Below are positions 55,384-64,000 of a DNA stretch of 64,000 nt, piece by piece (within the stretch, counting starts at the first letter, position 1; every line of letters starts with the position of its first letter). The position numbers and the translations under genes are program-made. Origin of the DNA: Lineus longissimus (lineage: Eukaryota > Nemertea > Pilidiophora > Heteronemertea > Lineidae); NCBI RefSeq assembly GCF_910592395.1, contig NC_088311.1, positions 6,696,501 to 6,760,500 of the forward strand. Direction: 5' to 3'. The notes beneath the pieces were generated by a model that was not told where the DNA came from, did not search any database, and saw only the letters and a program-made list of their open reading frames with translations.

Positions 55384-56585
55384 AAGACATTCGCATTCAG
55401 AGGTGGCAGAAGATGTTTTTTGGTTGGTTAAGATGATCAGTTGGGACAAAATACGTGGAGACATTCGCATTCAGAGGCGACAGATGATGACCAGAGACGT
55501 TCTGAGATGTTGGGAAGTGACTAAGGACAGGAGAAGACATTCGCATTGAGAGGTGGCAGAAGATGTTTTTTGGTTGGTTAAAATGATCAGTTGGGACAAA
55601 ATACGTGGAGACATTCGCATTCAGAGGCGACAGATGATGACCAGAGACATTCTGAGATGTTGGGAGGTGACTAAGGACAGGAGAAGACATTCGCATTGAG
55701 AGGTGGCAGAAGATGTTTTTTGGTTGGTTAAAATAATCAGTTGGGACAAAATACGTGGAGACATTCGCATTCAGAGGCGACAGATGATGACCAGAGACAT
55801 TCTGAGATGTTGGGAGGTGACTAAGGACAGGAGAAGACATTCGCATTGAGAGGTGGCAGAAGATGTTTTTTGGTTGGTTAAAATGATCAGTTGGGACAAA
55901 ATACGTGGAGACATTCGCATTCAGAGGCGACAGATGATGACCAGAGACATTCTGAGATGTTGGGAGGTGACTAAGGACAGGAGAAGACATTCGCATTGAG
56001 AGGTGGCAGAAGATGTTTTTTGGTTGGTTAAAATAATCAGTTGGGACAAAATACGTGGAGACATTCGCATTCAGAGGCGACAGATGATGACCAGAGACAT
56101 TCTGAGATGTTGGGAGGTGACTAAGGACAGGAGAAGACATTCGCATTGAGAGGTGGCAGAAGATGTTTTTTGGTTGGTTAAAATAATCAGTTGGGACAAA
56201 ATACGTGGAGACATTCGCATTCAGAGGCGACAGATGATGACTAGAGACATTCTGAGATGTTGGGAGGTGACTAAGGACAGGAGAAGACATTCGCATTGAG
56301 AGGTGGCAGAAGATGTTTTTTGGTTGGTTAAAATAATCAGTTGGGACAAAATACGTGGAGACATTCGCATTCAGAGGCGACAGATGATGACTAGAGACAT
56401 TCTGAGATGTTGGGAGGTGACTAAGGACAGGAGAAGACATTCGCATTGAGAGGTGCCAGAAGATGTTTTTTGGTTGGTTAAAATAATCAGTTGGGACAAA
56501 ATACGTGGAGACATTCGCATTCAGAGGCGACAGATGATGACTAGAGACATTCTGAGATGTTGGGAGATGACTAAGGACAGGAGCG
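55384..56585. repeat. 150-bp satellite, eight units
   Basis: The block tctgagatgttgggaggtga starts at 55501, 55651, 55801, 55951, 56101, 56251, 56401 and 56551, exactly 150 bp apart, with very few differences. Each unit is itself two diverged halves of about 75 bp, both starting gacattcgcatt(g/c)agagg. As 150 is a multiple of three, the minus strand is open for 483 codons in 50-residue repeats; I regard that as a by-product. Confidence 0.97.
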
Positions 56586-57465
56586 GTGACATAAGACAGT
56601 AATTGAATTTGAGGGTGACAGAGGACGTTTTTGGGTGGCCTACAATGAACAAATTGGACGGAAGACATGGAGACATTTGCATTCAGAGGCGACAAAAGAT
56701 GATCAGAGACGTCCTGCCAACTTGGCAAAAGGGATGAGACAGTCACAACCAGACAAATATGGACTTTGCTGGCCCACAGTCCAGTCAACATGTTAAAAGT
56801 GATAAAATAGTCACAATCAGACTGATTTGAGGACAGCTCCACTGTCACAGCGCAAGAGTTGAGACAATCACAACCAGATGGAAAAGGACATTGCTGCAGC
56901 CGTCATGCCAACATCATCAGTGACGAGACAGTCATAACCAAGCTTTTTGACCGGGACAGCTTCACGGTCTTGCCAACAGAGTGTGAGAGATGAGACAGTC
57001 ACAATCAGGCTTGGTTTATCCACTGTACTGCTGACACAGTAAGAGAGATGAGAGAGTAAAATTAAATATGGCTGCTCGATCGTCTCTTCTACATTGGCAA
57101 GAGAAATTAGATTGAACCTCCTCCTCCTCTAAAAGGACTTAGAAAACAGAAAGCTAAAGCTAAAGCATCACAGGTTATTGTCGATGTTCAATTTTAATCC
57201 AAAAGTAGCACTTCTTTGAGCTTACAAGTCTTTCAATAACATGGAGTTGGCAGTGTTTAACTTTATCTTAGACACCCCCAAATTAGAGGGATCAAAATCT
57301 TTGGTAAGTGTTTTTAACCTAAATGCACAGACTTACCATCAGAAGGGCAACATTTAAAACTGTGGCAGAAAAGTCCATGCATCATTGAAAGAGGCTGGGT
57401 CACAATAAGAGCCAAAAAGATACAGGGTGTGGCAAAATTCACGTTATTCAAAGCCCCCCAATGAA
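56585..57465. other. Repeat tail and 3' flank of the kelch gene
   Basis: To about 57080 there are more gatgagacagtcacaaccag-type words. From 57080 to 57465 no feature is recognised; it should contain the 3' UTR of the minus-strand kelch gene, but I see no clear AATAAA on that strand. Confidence 0.5.
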
Positions 57466-57923
57466 TCAGGATGCCCTTAACCAAAAAGGCAATGCCAGGC
57501 ATGCATGATTTGCTATGGCAGCCTCAAATTTAGCCACAGTCTTGGTCACTGTCTGAAAACATTCCACACAGGCCGACTCGTCCATGTCAGAACCACCCAC
57601 GATATAGAACACCCCATCAACAAAACAGCCCGATCCACAAGCTTCCTTGAACGTTGCTATCTCTTCCACTATCTGTCCAGTACGTGTGTCAAATTCGAGC
57701 AATTTCCCCGAGAATTCGGCGACCATTATCAGTTTGTGGCCAAAACTATGCAGTGAATGTATTTTGCTACTGTATGGTAGTGGTGGATTGATCAGACTCC
57801 ATGAATCCGTCGCCTTGGTGTAGATTTGAATGATCGACTTTATGACGTATATTCGTTCGTTATCGCAGGCACAGGTGGCAGAAAATTCTGGACGTGGTAA
57901 TGGAGGTAGACTGGACCACTCTC
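57466..57923 (-). CDS. Kelch gene exon 5 (last)
   Basis: The acceptor catttttcag precedes GEWSSLPPLPRPEFSATCAC, followed by YTKATDSWSLINPPLPYSSK, FDTRTGQIVEEIATFKEACG and VDGVFYIVGGSDMDESACVE. It ends LPFWLRAS and TGA. It holds the last kelch blades; one blade lacks the usual GG pair (IYVIKSIIQIY), as happens in terminal blades. Confidence 0.92.
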
Positions 57924-60801
57924 CTGAAAAATGACAACTTGATAAGATGAGGCAAAAGACAAAATGATGACGAACTAGGTCGCAACACTGCAGACAGCCA
58001 GTGGGACAGTTTTGATAAAAACCCGGGGGGAATTTCTCAATATTATCACTGTCAATATTACTGAGGACCACAGATCTCTATTCATCCAAAATAGGTCTTA
58101 TGAGGACAAAGTCAAAACCATGCAGCAGGCCAAAAAAGGATACACAGTCTTAATACATGGTCTTATGAGGACAAATTCACAACCATGCAGTGAACCTCTA
58201 AAGGGGAAGTTCTTACCAGTGTTAACATTGTAGACATCAGTCGTATCCAGGATGTATCTGTAGCTCCCAAAACCTCCCATCAGATACATGTTCTCCCCAT
58301 CCGTGCATACGCAATGGTGGCGTCTTGGCCCAGGCAGCTGATTTAAAGTAAATCTTATGGAAATTAGCCAATGCTAAAGGACTCTCTATGGCTGATTGAC
58401 GGGAAGGATGAGCTCTTTCTATCTACTACCAGTATTAGAATTGTGAATTATTGACGGCTATCCCCAATGGCCAACAGAAGACTACCATTTCTCCTGATAA
58501 AACAGCTTGATCAACATGAAATATCAGGGTTAGTATCAAAGTAACTGTCTTTGTGAAAAGATAAACTTTATTTCCAGGACTCCGATGGCCAGTGAAAACA
58601 CAAGCTTTTGGCAGTTGAGATCAATCTCTAGCATTCCCATTGGTGGCTATTTTTACCATTTTGTTTCTTTTAGGAGCGGTGGTGCAAAAGTCCAAACATA
58701 CCTCTGTTGGGACATCCCAGACATCTTCAAACGGATTGTATCTCCAGACATCACGGCACCATTGGTTTCTCCCTCGGTTCTTCTCACCACCAGTTATGTA
58801 TAGATCTTTGCCTGGAGGAAAAGAGTGTTAAACATTCACTTTTTTTTCCTGCCATGTCTTTTTTGTGGGCTGTGAAAGTAACAGACCCGCCTGCCAGTCT
58901 TTCAATAATAGCAAGATATACAAGTAAGCTGCTACAGCCCTGTCTCCCCTTTTGGAACGGAATACTGGTCAGACTTTCCAGACTTACCGACAATACCCCA
59001 TGTGACAGGCTACTCTTCCCTCTTGGGACTGAATACTGGTCACTGAGGATTTACAGACTTGACTACAACAAAGCGCTAGTACCCCATGCTGCAGGCCAGT
59101 CTCCCCTCTAGGAACAGAATATTGGTCAGGCATTTCAGACTTACCTACAACAAAGCATTTGTACCCCATGCTGCAGGCCAGTCTCCCCTCTAGGAACAGA
59201 GTATTGGTCAGGCATTTTAGACTTACCTACAACAAAGCAATAGTACCCCATACTGCAGGCCAGTCTCCCCTCTAGGAACAGATATTGGTCAGGCATTTCA
59301 GACTTACCTACAACAAAGCAATAGTACCCCATACTGCAGGCCAGTCTCCCCTCTAGGAACAGATATTGGTCAGGCATTTTAGACTTACCTACAACAAAGC
59401 AATAGTACCCCATACTGCAGGCCAGTCTCCCCTCTAGGAACAGATATTGGTCAGGCATTTCAGACTTACCTACAACAAAGCACTAGTACCCCATGCTGCA
59501 GGCCAGTCTCCCCTCTAACAGAACATTGGTCAGGCGTTTTAGACTTACCTACAACACAACATTTGTACCCCATGCTACAGGCGGGTCTCCCCTCTTGGAA
59601 TGGAATATTGGTCAGGGTTTTCAGATTTTGCGTCTCAGGGTCCAAGTAACTGATCTTTGTGTTGGGAAGTTTACTATCATGGAACAAGAGGTCACCTCCA
59701 ACAACTAGGAGAACTCTTGGGAAGGATGGTCTGCGGAACTGAAAGAAATGAACTACATTATTACAAGGGACTGCGAACTGGTTCAGAACTGTCTATAAAT
59801 TATCTAATGCCGACAATTTTGTGAAACTTAGAATCCTTCAGACCTCCCTTTGAACATCGAAAACAACACTAATCACATCATAATTCTGGGACTTCCCTTA
59901 TTTCCTTCAGACAAAATGATGCAAACATTCTAAGTAAATGAGTAAGGAACGAGCTTACATCATCTGGTAATTCACTTGGATAATCAACAAATGCTACATT
60001 AGTCTTACAGTCAATGCAGTCTGTTTGCTCAAAGGTCAACTGCATCGTCACACTTACACAATAGGAAGACATTTCATCCAAACTCTTAAGCCTCTCTCTT
60101 ATTTCCTTCAAACTAAGTTTCGACAGCTCCTCTGCATTCTGAACAACATCGTTGATGCAACTGACATCATCACCATGGCAGAAAATTGCAAGGAGAGATG
60201 TGAGATCTTCCGCGGAGCATCTAGAATTTGGACCAGTAGCCCAAGCCCATTTCAAAATGGCATACACAGCATCTGCTTTGAGTTCTAGATTCAACGCGCC
60301 ACTGCCAAGGTACAATGATAGTTCAGCAAATGTTTGCATAGAATACTCCTCACTTTCGACCACTTCAAGGAGGTTCCACATAGCAATTCTCTTTGCTTTG
60401 TTGTGAACTAGTTGTAAGGATTGCTGTTCCGCAAATTTCATAACACTAAGGCAATTCGATGGATCGGTCATCTCCAGAAGATATTCACAACATTTTTCAC
60501 AAAGATGTTTTAATTGCAGCATTGTTGCTGCAGACGTTACTGACAATATATTTTGTTTGTTAAGACCTGGCTGCTTTTCTTCGATGAAGTCTCTGATCAC
60601 TTCCATATCTGACACAGATATGTAATTTAGTTCAACTTGCCGCGTAATACATTCTTTCATACATGACGTGTAGAACATGGCATCGAAGTAGTCACTCTTG
60701 TCTGCAAGCTGTTTTCCACTGAAGACGAATCTTTCTCCGTCAACAGTGATAGTGACCTCATCATTGTTTGTTGTCTCGGTACCTTCCCGACATTCATCCA
60801 T
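57466..60801 (-). CDS. BTB-BACK-kelch (KLHL-type) protein, complete, five coding exons
   Basis: Proteins of this type are usually substrate adaptors of Cullin-3 ubiquitin ligases: BTB binds Cullin-3 and the kelch propeller binds the substrate. Minus-strand coding exons are 60801-59959, 59738-59549, 58811-58702, 58337-58217 and 57923-57466. All junctions are GT-AG and in phase, giving about 573 residues, a normal KLHL length. The BTB domain (about residues 12-110) contains VDGERFVFSGKQLADKSDYF; BACK follows to about residue 235; kelch motifs begin near residue 285 (VLLVVGGDL, LYITGGEKN, MYLMGGFGSY, FYIVGGSDMD). I cannot name the orthologue; I considered KLHL42-like proteins but did not settle on one. 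The start ATG lies 11 nt after a consensus acceptor (ttccttttcag), so a 5' UTR exon exists upstream. Confidence 0.9.
58217..58337 (-). CDS. Kelch gene exon 4
   Basis: The exon encodes LPGPRRHHCVCTDGENMYLM, then GGFGSYRYILDTTDVYNVNT, another kelch blade. It is phase 0 at the start and phase 1 at the end (acactg|gtaaga). Confidence 0.92.
58338..58701 (-). other. Kelch gene intron 3
   Basis: Nothing beyond the splice sites is recognised in this 364-bp intron. Confidence 0.75.
58702..58811 (-). CDS. Kelch gene exon 3
   Basis: The acceptor cttttcctccag precedes (G)KDLYITGGEKNRGRNQW and RDVWRYNPFEDVWDVPTE, a textbook kelch blade with the paired glycines and a spaced W/Y. It enters in phase 1 and leaves in phase 0 (cagag|gtatgt). 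Confidence 0.92.
58915..59625 (-). repeat. Tandem array of a 79-82-bp unit carrying an exon end and 5' splice site
   Basis: On the minus strand each unit reads gtaagtctgaaatgcctga, ccaatatctgttcctagagg, ggagactggcctgcagtatg, gggtactattgctttgttg, tag, and then the next gtaagt. The donor positions (acttacc on the plus strand) are at 59543, 59464, 59383, 59302, 59221, 59139 and 58982; a mutated one (acttgac) lies near 59057. The unit is homologous to the last 60 or so bases of kelch exon 2 plus its intron start, so the exon-intron junction has been amplified about eight times. Each copy also holds an acceptor-like ctgttcctag. Reading through from exon 2 past the first donor soon gives a stop. 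Confidence 0.95.
59549..59738 (-). CDS. Kelch gene exon 2: first kelch blade
   Basis: The acceptor atttctttcag precedes FRRPSFPRVLLVVGGDLLFH, then TKISYLDPETQNLKTLTNIP and FQEGRPACSMGYKCCVV, and a donor gttgtag|gtaagt in phase 1. The 3' end of this exon and its donor are the source of the repeat array in the following intron. Confidence 0.9.
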
Positions 60802-60812
60802 CTTATCTTTAC
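59959..60812 (-). CDS. Kelch gene exon 1: 5' UTR end, BTB and BACK
   Basis: The exon enters at an acceptor (AG at 60814-60813) and starts translation at 60801 (aagATGGATGAATG). It encodes MDECREGTETTNNDEVTITV, the BTB fold and most of BACK in one 843-nt open stretch, ending PSELPDD with a phase-0 donor (gatgat|gtaagc). Confidence 0.92.
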
Positions 60813-60814
60813 CT

Positions 60815-62039
60815 GAAAAGGAATTTTACAGTAAGATGGTACAAGCATAGACCCAGTACAATTATAGCTCACACAACTGTGTTAGTAGTAACGTGTACAC
60901 AAACAGAAAATGTGAACAAAAGGCATCGTAAACCTCTCATTTCCCGCCAAAATTTAATGGTCATCCAATCACCTAGAAAAGGCCTGGACACAATAGATTC
61001 ATCACCTAGTATCAAGAATAAAAAAGACTAATTAAGTGAAACAACATTCTTGTCTCAATGAAAATATTCTGAGATGGCCCCCAACAGCGCATTGTTTTAT
61101 CAGGGTCAGCATGCGCATTGGCCCTGTAAGACAACAACCACTAAATAGTGTATAGTGATGCTACCAGTGGTCAGGAATACCTTCTTGTTTTCCTTCCTTG
61201 GCCTCCAAGAGGGCTTTGTTCCATCGTGTTCCTCTGTAATAATGTTTCCCTACCTCGCCCAACTTTACTTTTGTCATCAGTGGCGGCCTCTCCTCTTGGC
61301 ATCTCAAAAGAGTTGAGAAGAACATGAGAACCATCAATGTCTTATGCAATCTTAGAGTGGAGAGTTCAAGTCACAGCATAGCCAGTCGTAAGTTACAATC
61401 CAGCAAAATCTTTGAAAATTTCTATTTTTGAGATGCCCCCTCCAAATCCTGAGTTTCACGAGTTCACATTTATTTCGCATTTGCTCTATGCATGAGGAGA
61501 CATAACATAAAATCACTGATCCATTACTTTGAACAATCACGAATGATGAATTCAAATGAGTTTTTAGTTGTTTTATCATCAGCAGTATGAAGAAAACAGG
61601 CTTTTTATTGTCGAAAAATGAAAAAAAAATTCGATACATTCGTGAACAGCTGAATGTAGTACCTTTTTGAGTTCAGATTTTTCTCGTCAGGTGCCGTCGC
61701 GGCTTTGGAATGTTGAGACTCGATTTCATAATCATATTGCAACCCAATTTTGCTGTCTAAGCACAAAAAAGGCTGAATTTGCAAGATGTGGTAAGTTAGA
61801 AGATGCTAACGTTCAGGATACGTATTTTTCAGCTATAAAGGCTCGATTTCGCCACAGAGCTGTCACTTTTGGGCCGGTCACTTGCCTGAGGACAGTTGCT
61901 AGTGAGTTACATTTACTAAGGCAATACATTGTTGCCAACTCTTGTGGAAGTTAAGTGGGGCCAGCTAATAAAGAGGATCTCCTTCGTTTGTGGTGCTTTC
62001 CAAGTCGTCTAGGTGTGAACCATCATCTTTGACACCACC
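60815..62039. other. Divergent intergenic region between the kelch gene and RO60
   Basis: The two genes point away from each other, so this 1.2 kb should contain both promoters. On the minus strand 61170-61360 is open, with a possible donor (gggcgag|gtaggg near 61250); it could be an untranslated first exon of the kelch gene. The plus-strand ORF at 61667-61954 resembles nothing known. No TATA box or other clear element is called. Confidence 0.5.
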
Positions 62040-62122
62040 ATGTTGAGAAACTTCAAAGACGGTGTTATGTCCTTCCTGGGCGCGTCGAGCGAGGCTGATG
62101 GGACAAAATCTGGGAGTGACAG
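62040..62122 (+). CDS. RO60: RO60 exon 1: possible N-terminal extension
   Basis: An ATG in good context (caccaccATGT) opens MLRNFKDGVMSFLGASSEAD and GTKSGSD, with a phase-2 donor (gacag|gtaaat). It joins in frame to the next exon (SDSAMEPV). Vertebrate Ro60 starts at the equivalent of the downstream methionine (62465), so this exon either adds about 31 residues or is 5' UTR with an in-frame ATG. Confidence 0.6.
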
Positions 62123-62454
62123 GTAAATAATCGATTCTCTAACAACGGTTAATGGTCATACCCCCTTTTCTAAAACAACTGGGTTTAGAATGAAATGCAC
62201 ATGATGCGCCAGTGAGGCCTCATTTTGAATTCAGCGGTGAGTTCATGTTTAAGGAAATAATACGTCACTGCTGGTATTGGTTGTCTCACCAAAACCGCTA
62301 ATTAAAAGCAATTGGCCCCATCATTTTCCTAGTTGAGGGCAATTTGCGTTCTTTCAAGATAATTTGTCTTTTTGTTTGTTTCCCCATGTTTCTCATTTTT
62401 TAGGATCTGATCGAATTTATGCATTTTCCTAATCTCTTGATTGTCTTTCTTCAG
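62123..62454 (+). other. RO60 intron 1
   Basis: A 332-bp intron with a normal donor and the acceptor attgtctttcttcag. Nothing else is recognised. Confidence 0.8.
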
Positions 62455-64000
62455 TGACTCAGCCATGGAGCCTGTACCCCAGTCCGAGCCCACGGAAGCA
62501 TCCCAGGTTCCTAACAGTGCTGGCGGCTTCTCTTGGCAGGTTAGCGATTTGGACCAGCTCCGTCGATTTCTTGTCCTTGGATGCGAGGGTGGGACGTACT
62601 ATGCCTGTGAAAAGGACCTGAAGGATATGAACGTTGCTGTGATCGACAAAATGATAAAAGAAAATCGTGGCATTGAAGTTGTAGGGTTGGTCAAACAGTA
62701 CAGTGTTGAGGGTAGGACCGCTAAGCAGGACTCTATATTGCTTGCCCTTGCTATATGTACGCGCCAAGATGACAAGGCGACGAAGTCTGCCGCATATGCT
62801 GCCTTGCCCGAGATCTGTCGCATCCCGACACATCTGTTTCAGTTCATAGAGTATGCAGAGAAAAAGAGTAAAGATGGTACAGGATGGGGGCGTGCACATC
62901 GCAAAGCAATCTGCAAATGGTACAACAGCTTTAAAAAGAATCCCAAACGTCTTGCTATGCATGTCACTAAGTATCGTAACAGGAATGGTTGGACGCACAG
63001 AGACGTATTCCGTCTTTCCCACCCAAAACCAGAATCTGATGCAATAGGCTCTATCGTCAAATACGTCATCAAGGGCCTAGAAACTGCCAAAAAGGACTAT
63101 TCTAGTGATACCAGTGCTGAGGATACCATTGCTGTACTAGAATTCCTCAGTGCTGTTGAGAAGGCCAAAGATTCAAATTCTGAAGATGAGGTAGTTGAAC
63201 TGATCAAAAAGTTTGGACTTGTACGAGAACATGTTCCCACAGCATTGTTGAATTCTGTCAGTGTGTGGGGTGCCTTATTGAAGGACATGCCCATGACAGC
63301 TTTGATTAGAAACCTCAATAAAATGACTGCTGTCGGTTTAGTCGGTATTGGCAGGGAGGAGACTAAATTGGTAACAGACAAGCTTCTCAACCAGGATCTG
63401 TTGAAGAAGGCCAGAATTCATCCTCTCAATGTGTTGGTTGCAATGAATACATACAAAAGGGGGAGTGGGGAGAAGGGCAAACTAACATGGTTACCTGATC
63501 AAAGTATTGTAAGCTCATTAGAAGAAGCTTTCTATCTGTCCTTCAAGTTTGTCGAGCCAACAAACAAGCGCCATCTACTGGCTGTTGATGTGAGTGGGTC
63601 GATGAGTTGTGCAATCTCGGGAACTGTCGGCATTTCATGTGCCACTGCCTCCGCATGTCTTTCGATGGTCACTGCTCGCACCGAGTCCAACTTTGAGGTT
63701 GTTGCCTTCTCTCATAAGCTGACAAGCGTCAACATAACACAACGCATGACCCTGAACCAGGTGACAAAAACATTTAATAGAATACGGATGGGGGGAACAG
63801 ACTGTGCCCTTCCGATGACTTGGGCTGCACAAAATAAGAAGAAGTTCGATGTGTTTGTAGTCTACACTGATAGTGAGACTTGGTTTGGGAATATCCACCC
63901 AGCAGAGGCTCTGCGCCAGTACCGCATCAAGAGTGGGATTTGGGATGCAAAGTTGATTGTTTGTGGCATGGCGGCTAATCAATTCACAATCGCTGATCCT
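62455..64000 (+). CDS. RO60: Ro60 / TROVE domain protein, 3' end beyond the window
   Basis: Ro60 is a ring-shaped RNA-binding protein that holds Y RNAs on its outer surface and the ends of misfolded small RNAs in its central hole; it acts in RNA quality control. One long exon is open to the window end. From the conserved start at 62465 (gccATGG) it gives MEPVPQSEPTEASQVPNS, then FSWQVSDLDQLRRFLVLGCE (human WQVTDMNRLHRFL). The TROVE HEAT-repeat region includes VTKYRNRNGWTHRDVFRLSH (ending about residue 186), a conserved stretch around the Y-RNA-binding site. The von Willebrand A-like domain follows, with the metal site DVSGSMS (Asp near residue 375), GGTDC and YTDSET. The window ends at VCGMAANQFTIADP, residue 512, about 26 short of the human length of 538. 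Confidence 0.97.

Noticed and set aside
55397-56848. 483-codon minus-strand ORF with 50-residue repeats
   Set aside because: It is a by-product of the 150-bp satellite; no signal, domain or composition suggests a protein, and the ends lie in degenerate repeats.
59141-59458. Minus-strand 105-codon ORF with MPDQYLFLEGRLACSMGYY repeats as a separate gene
   Set aside because: It lies wholly within the kelch intron and is the duplicated exon-2 end read through its own splice donors.
61667-61954. 95-codon plus-strand ORF upstream of RO60 as a small gene or RO60 exon
   Set aside because: It has no recognised domain and no in-frame splice to RO60 exon 1; it could be chance.

Overview
The window is animal nuclear DNA. 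Its genes are split by GT-AG introns of up to about 14 kb, it is AT-rich outside exons, and it carries several large minisatellites and short inverted-repeat transposons. The proteins fit an invertebrate bilaterian. Minisatellites whose units span exon-intron junctions (three cases here) recall the 'mirage' minisatellites I remember being reported from amphioxus, so a cephalochordate is my best guess. No search was run, and a lophotrochozoan or another invertebrate deuterostome is not excluded.

From 112 to 43974 (+) lies the 3' part of a LAR-type receptor protein tyrosine phosphatase gene (PTPRF/PTPRS/PTPRD family, Drosophila Lar). The signal peptide and Ig domains must lie upstream of the window. 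Visible are nine fibronectin type III (FN3) domains, a membrane-proximal segment, one transmembrane helix, an active D1 phosphatase domain and a D2 domain of the usual inactive LAR type. All 24 exons assigned join in phase and give about 1,704 residues plus a stop. Unusual features are two tandem copies of the last coding exon, two tandemly duplicated 3' splice sites, a candidate 57-nt basic cassette exon and a candidate 27-nt microexon.

From about 43975 to 48300 is a probable long 3' UTR or flank. From 49960 to 57080 is a repeat-rich block: an 81-bp minisatellite of about 28 units, a small MITE, a broken PIF/Harbinger transposase fragment (-), degenerate GACAGTCACAACCAG-type repeats and a 150-bp satellite of eight units. 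The long ORFs in this block exist only because 81 and 150 are multiples of three.

From 57466 to 60801 (-) is a complete five-exon BTB-BACK-kelch (KLHL-type) gene of about 573 residues. The end of its second coding exon, with its 5' splice site, has been amplified into an array of 79-82-bp units inside the following intron. Divergently transcribed about 1.2 kb away is RO60 (62040 to beyond 64000, +), the Ro/SS-A autoantigen that binds Y RNAs and misfolded small RNAs. It is cut by the window end about 26 residues before its expected C-terminus.

The three genes have unrelated jobs (cell-surface phosphatase signalling, probable Cullin-3 adaptor, RNA quality control); nothing suggests a functional cluster. 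The most interesting theme is repeated tandem amplification of splice junctions in neighbouring, unrelated genes.
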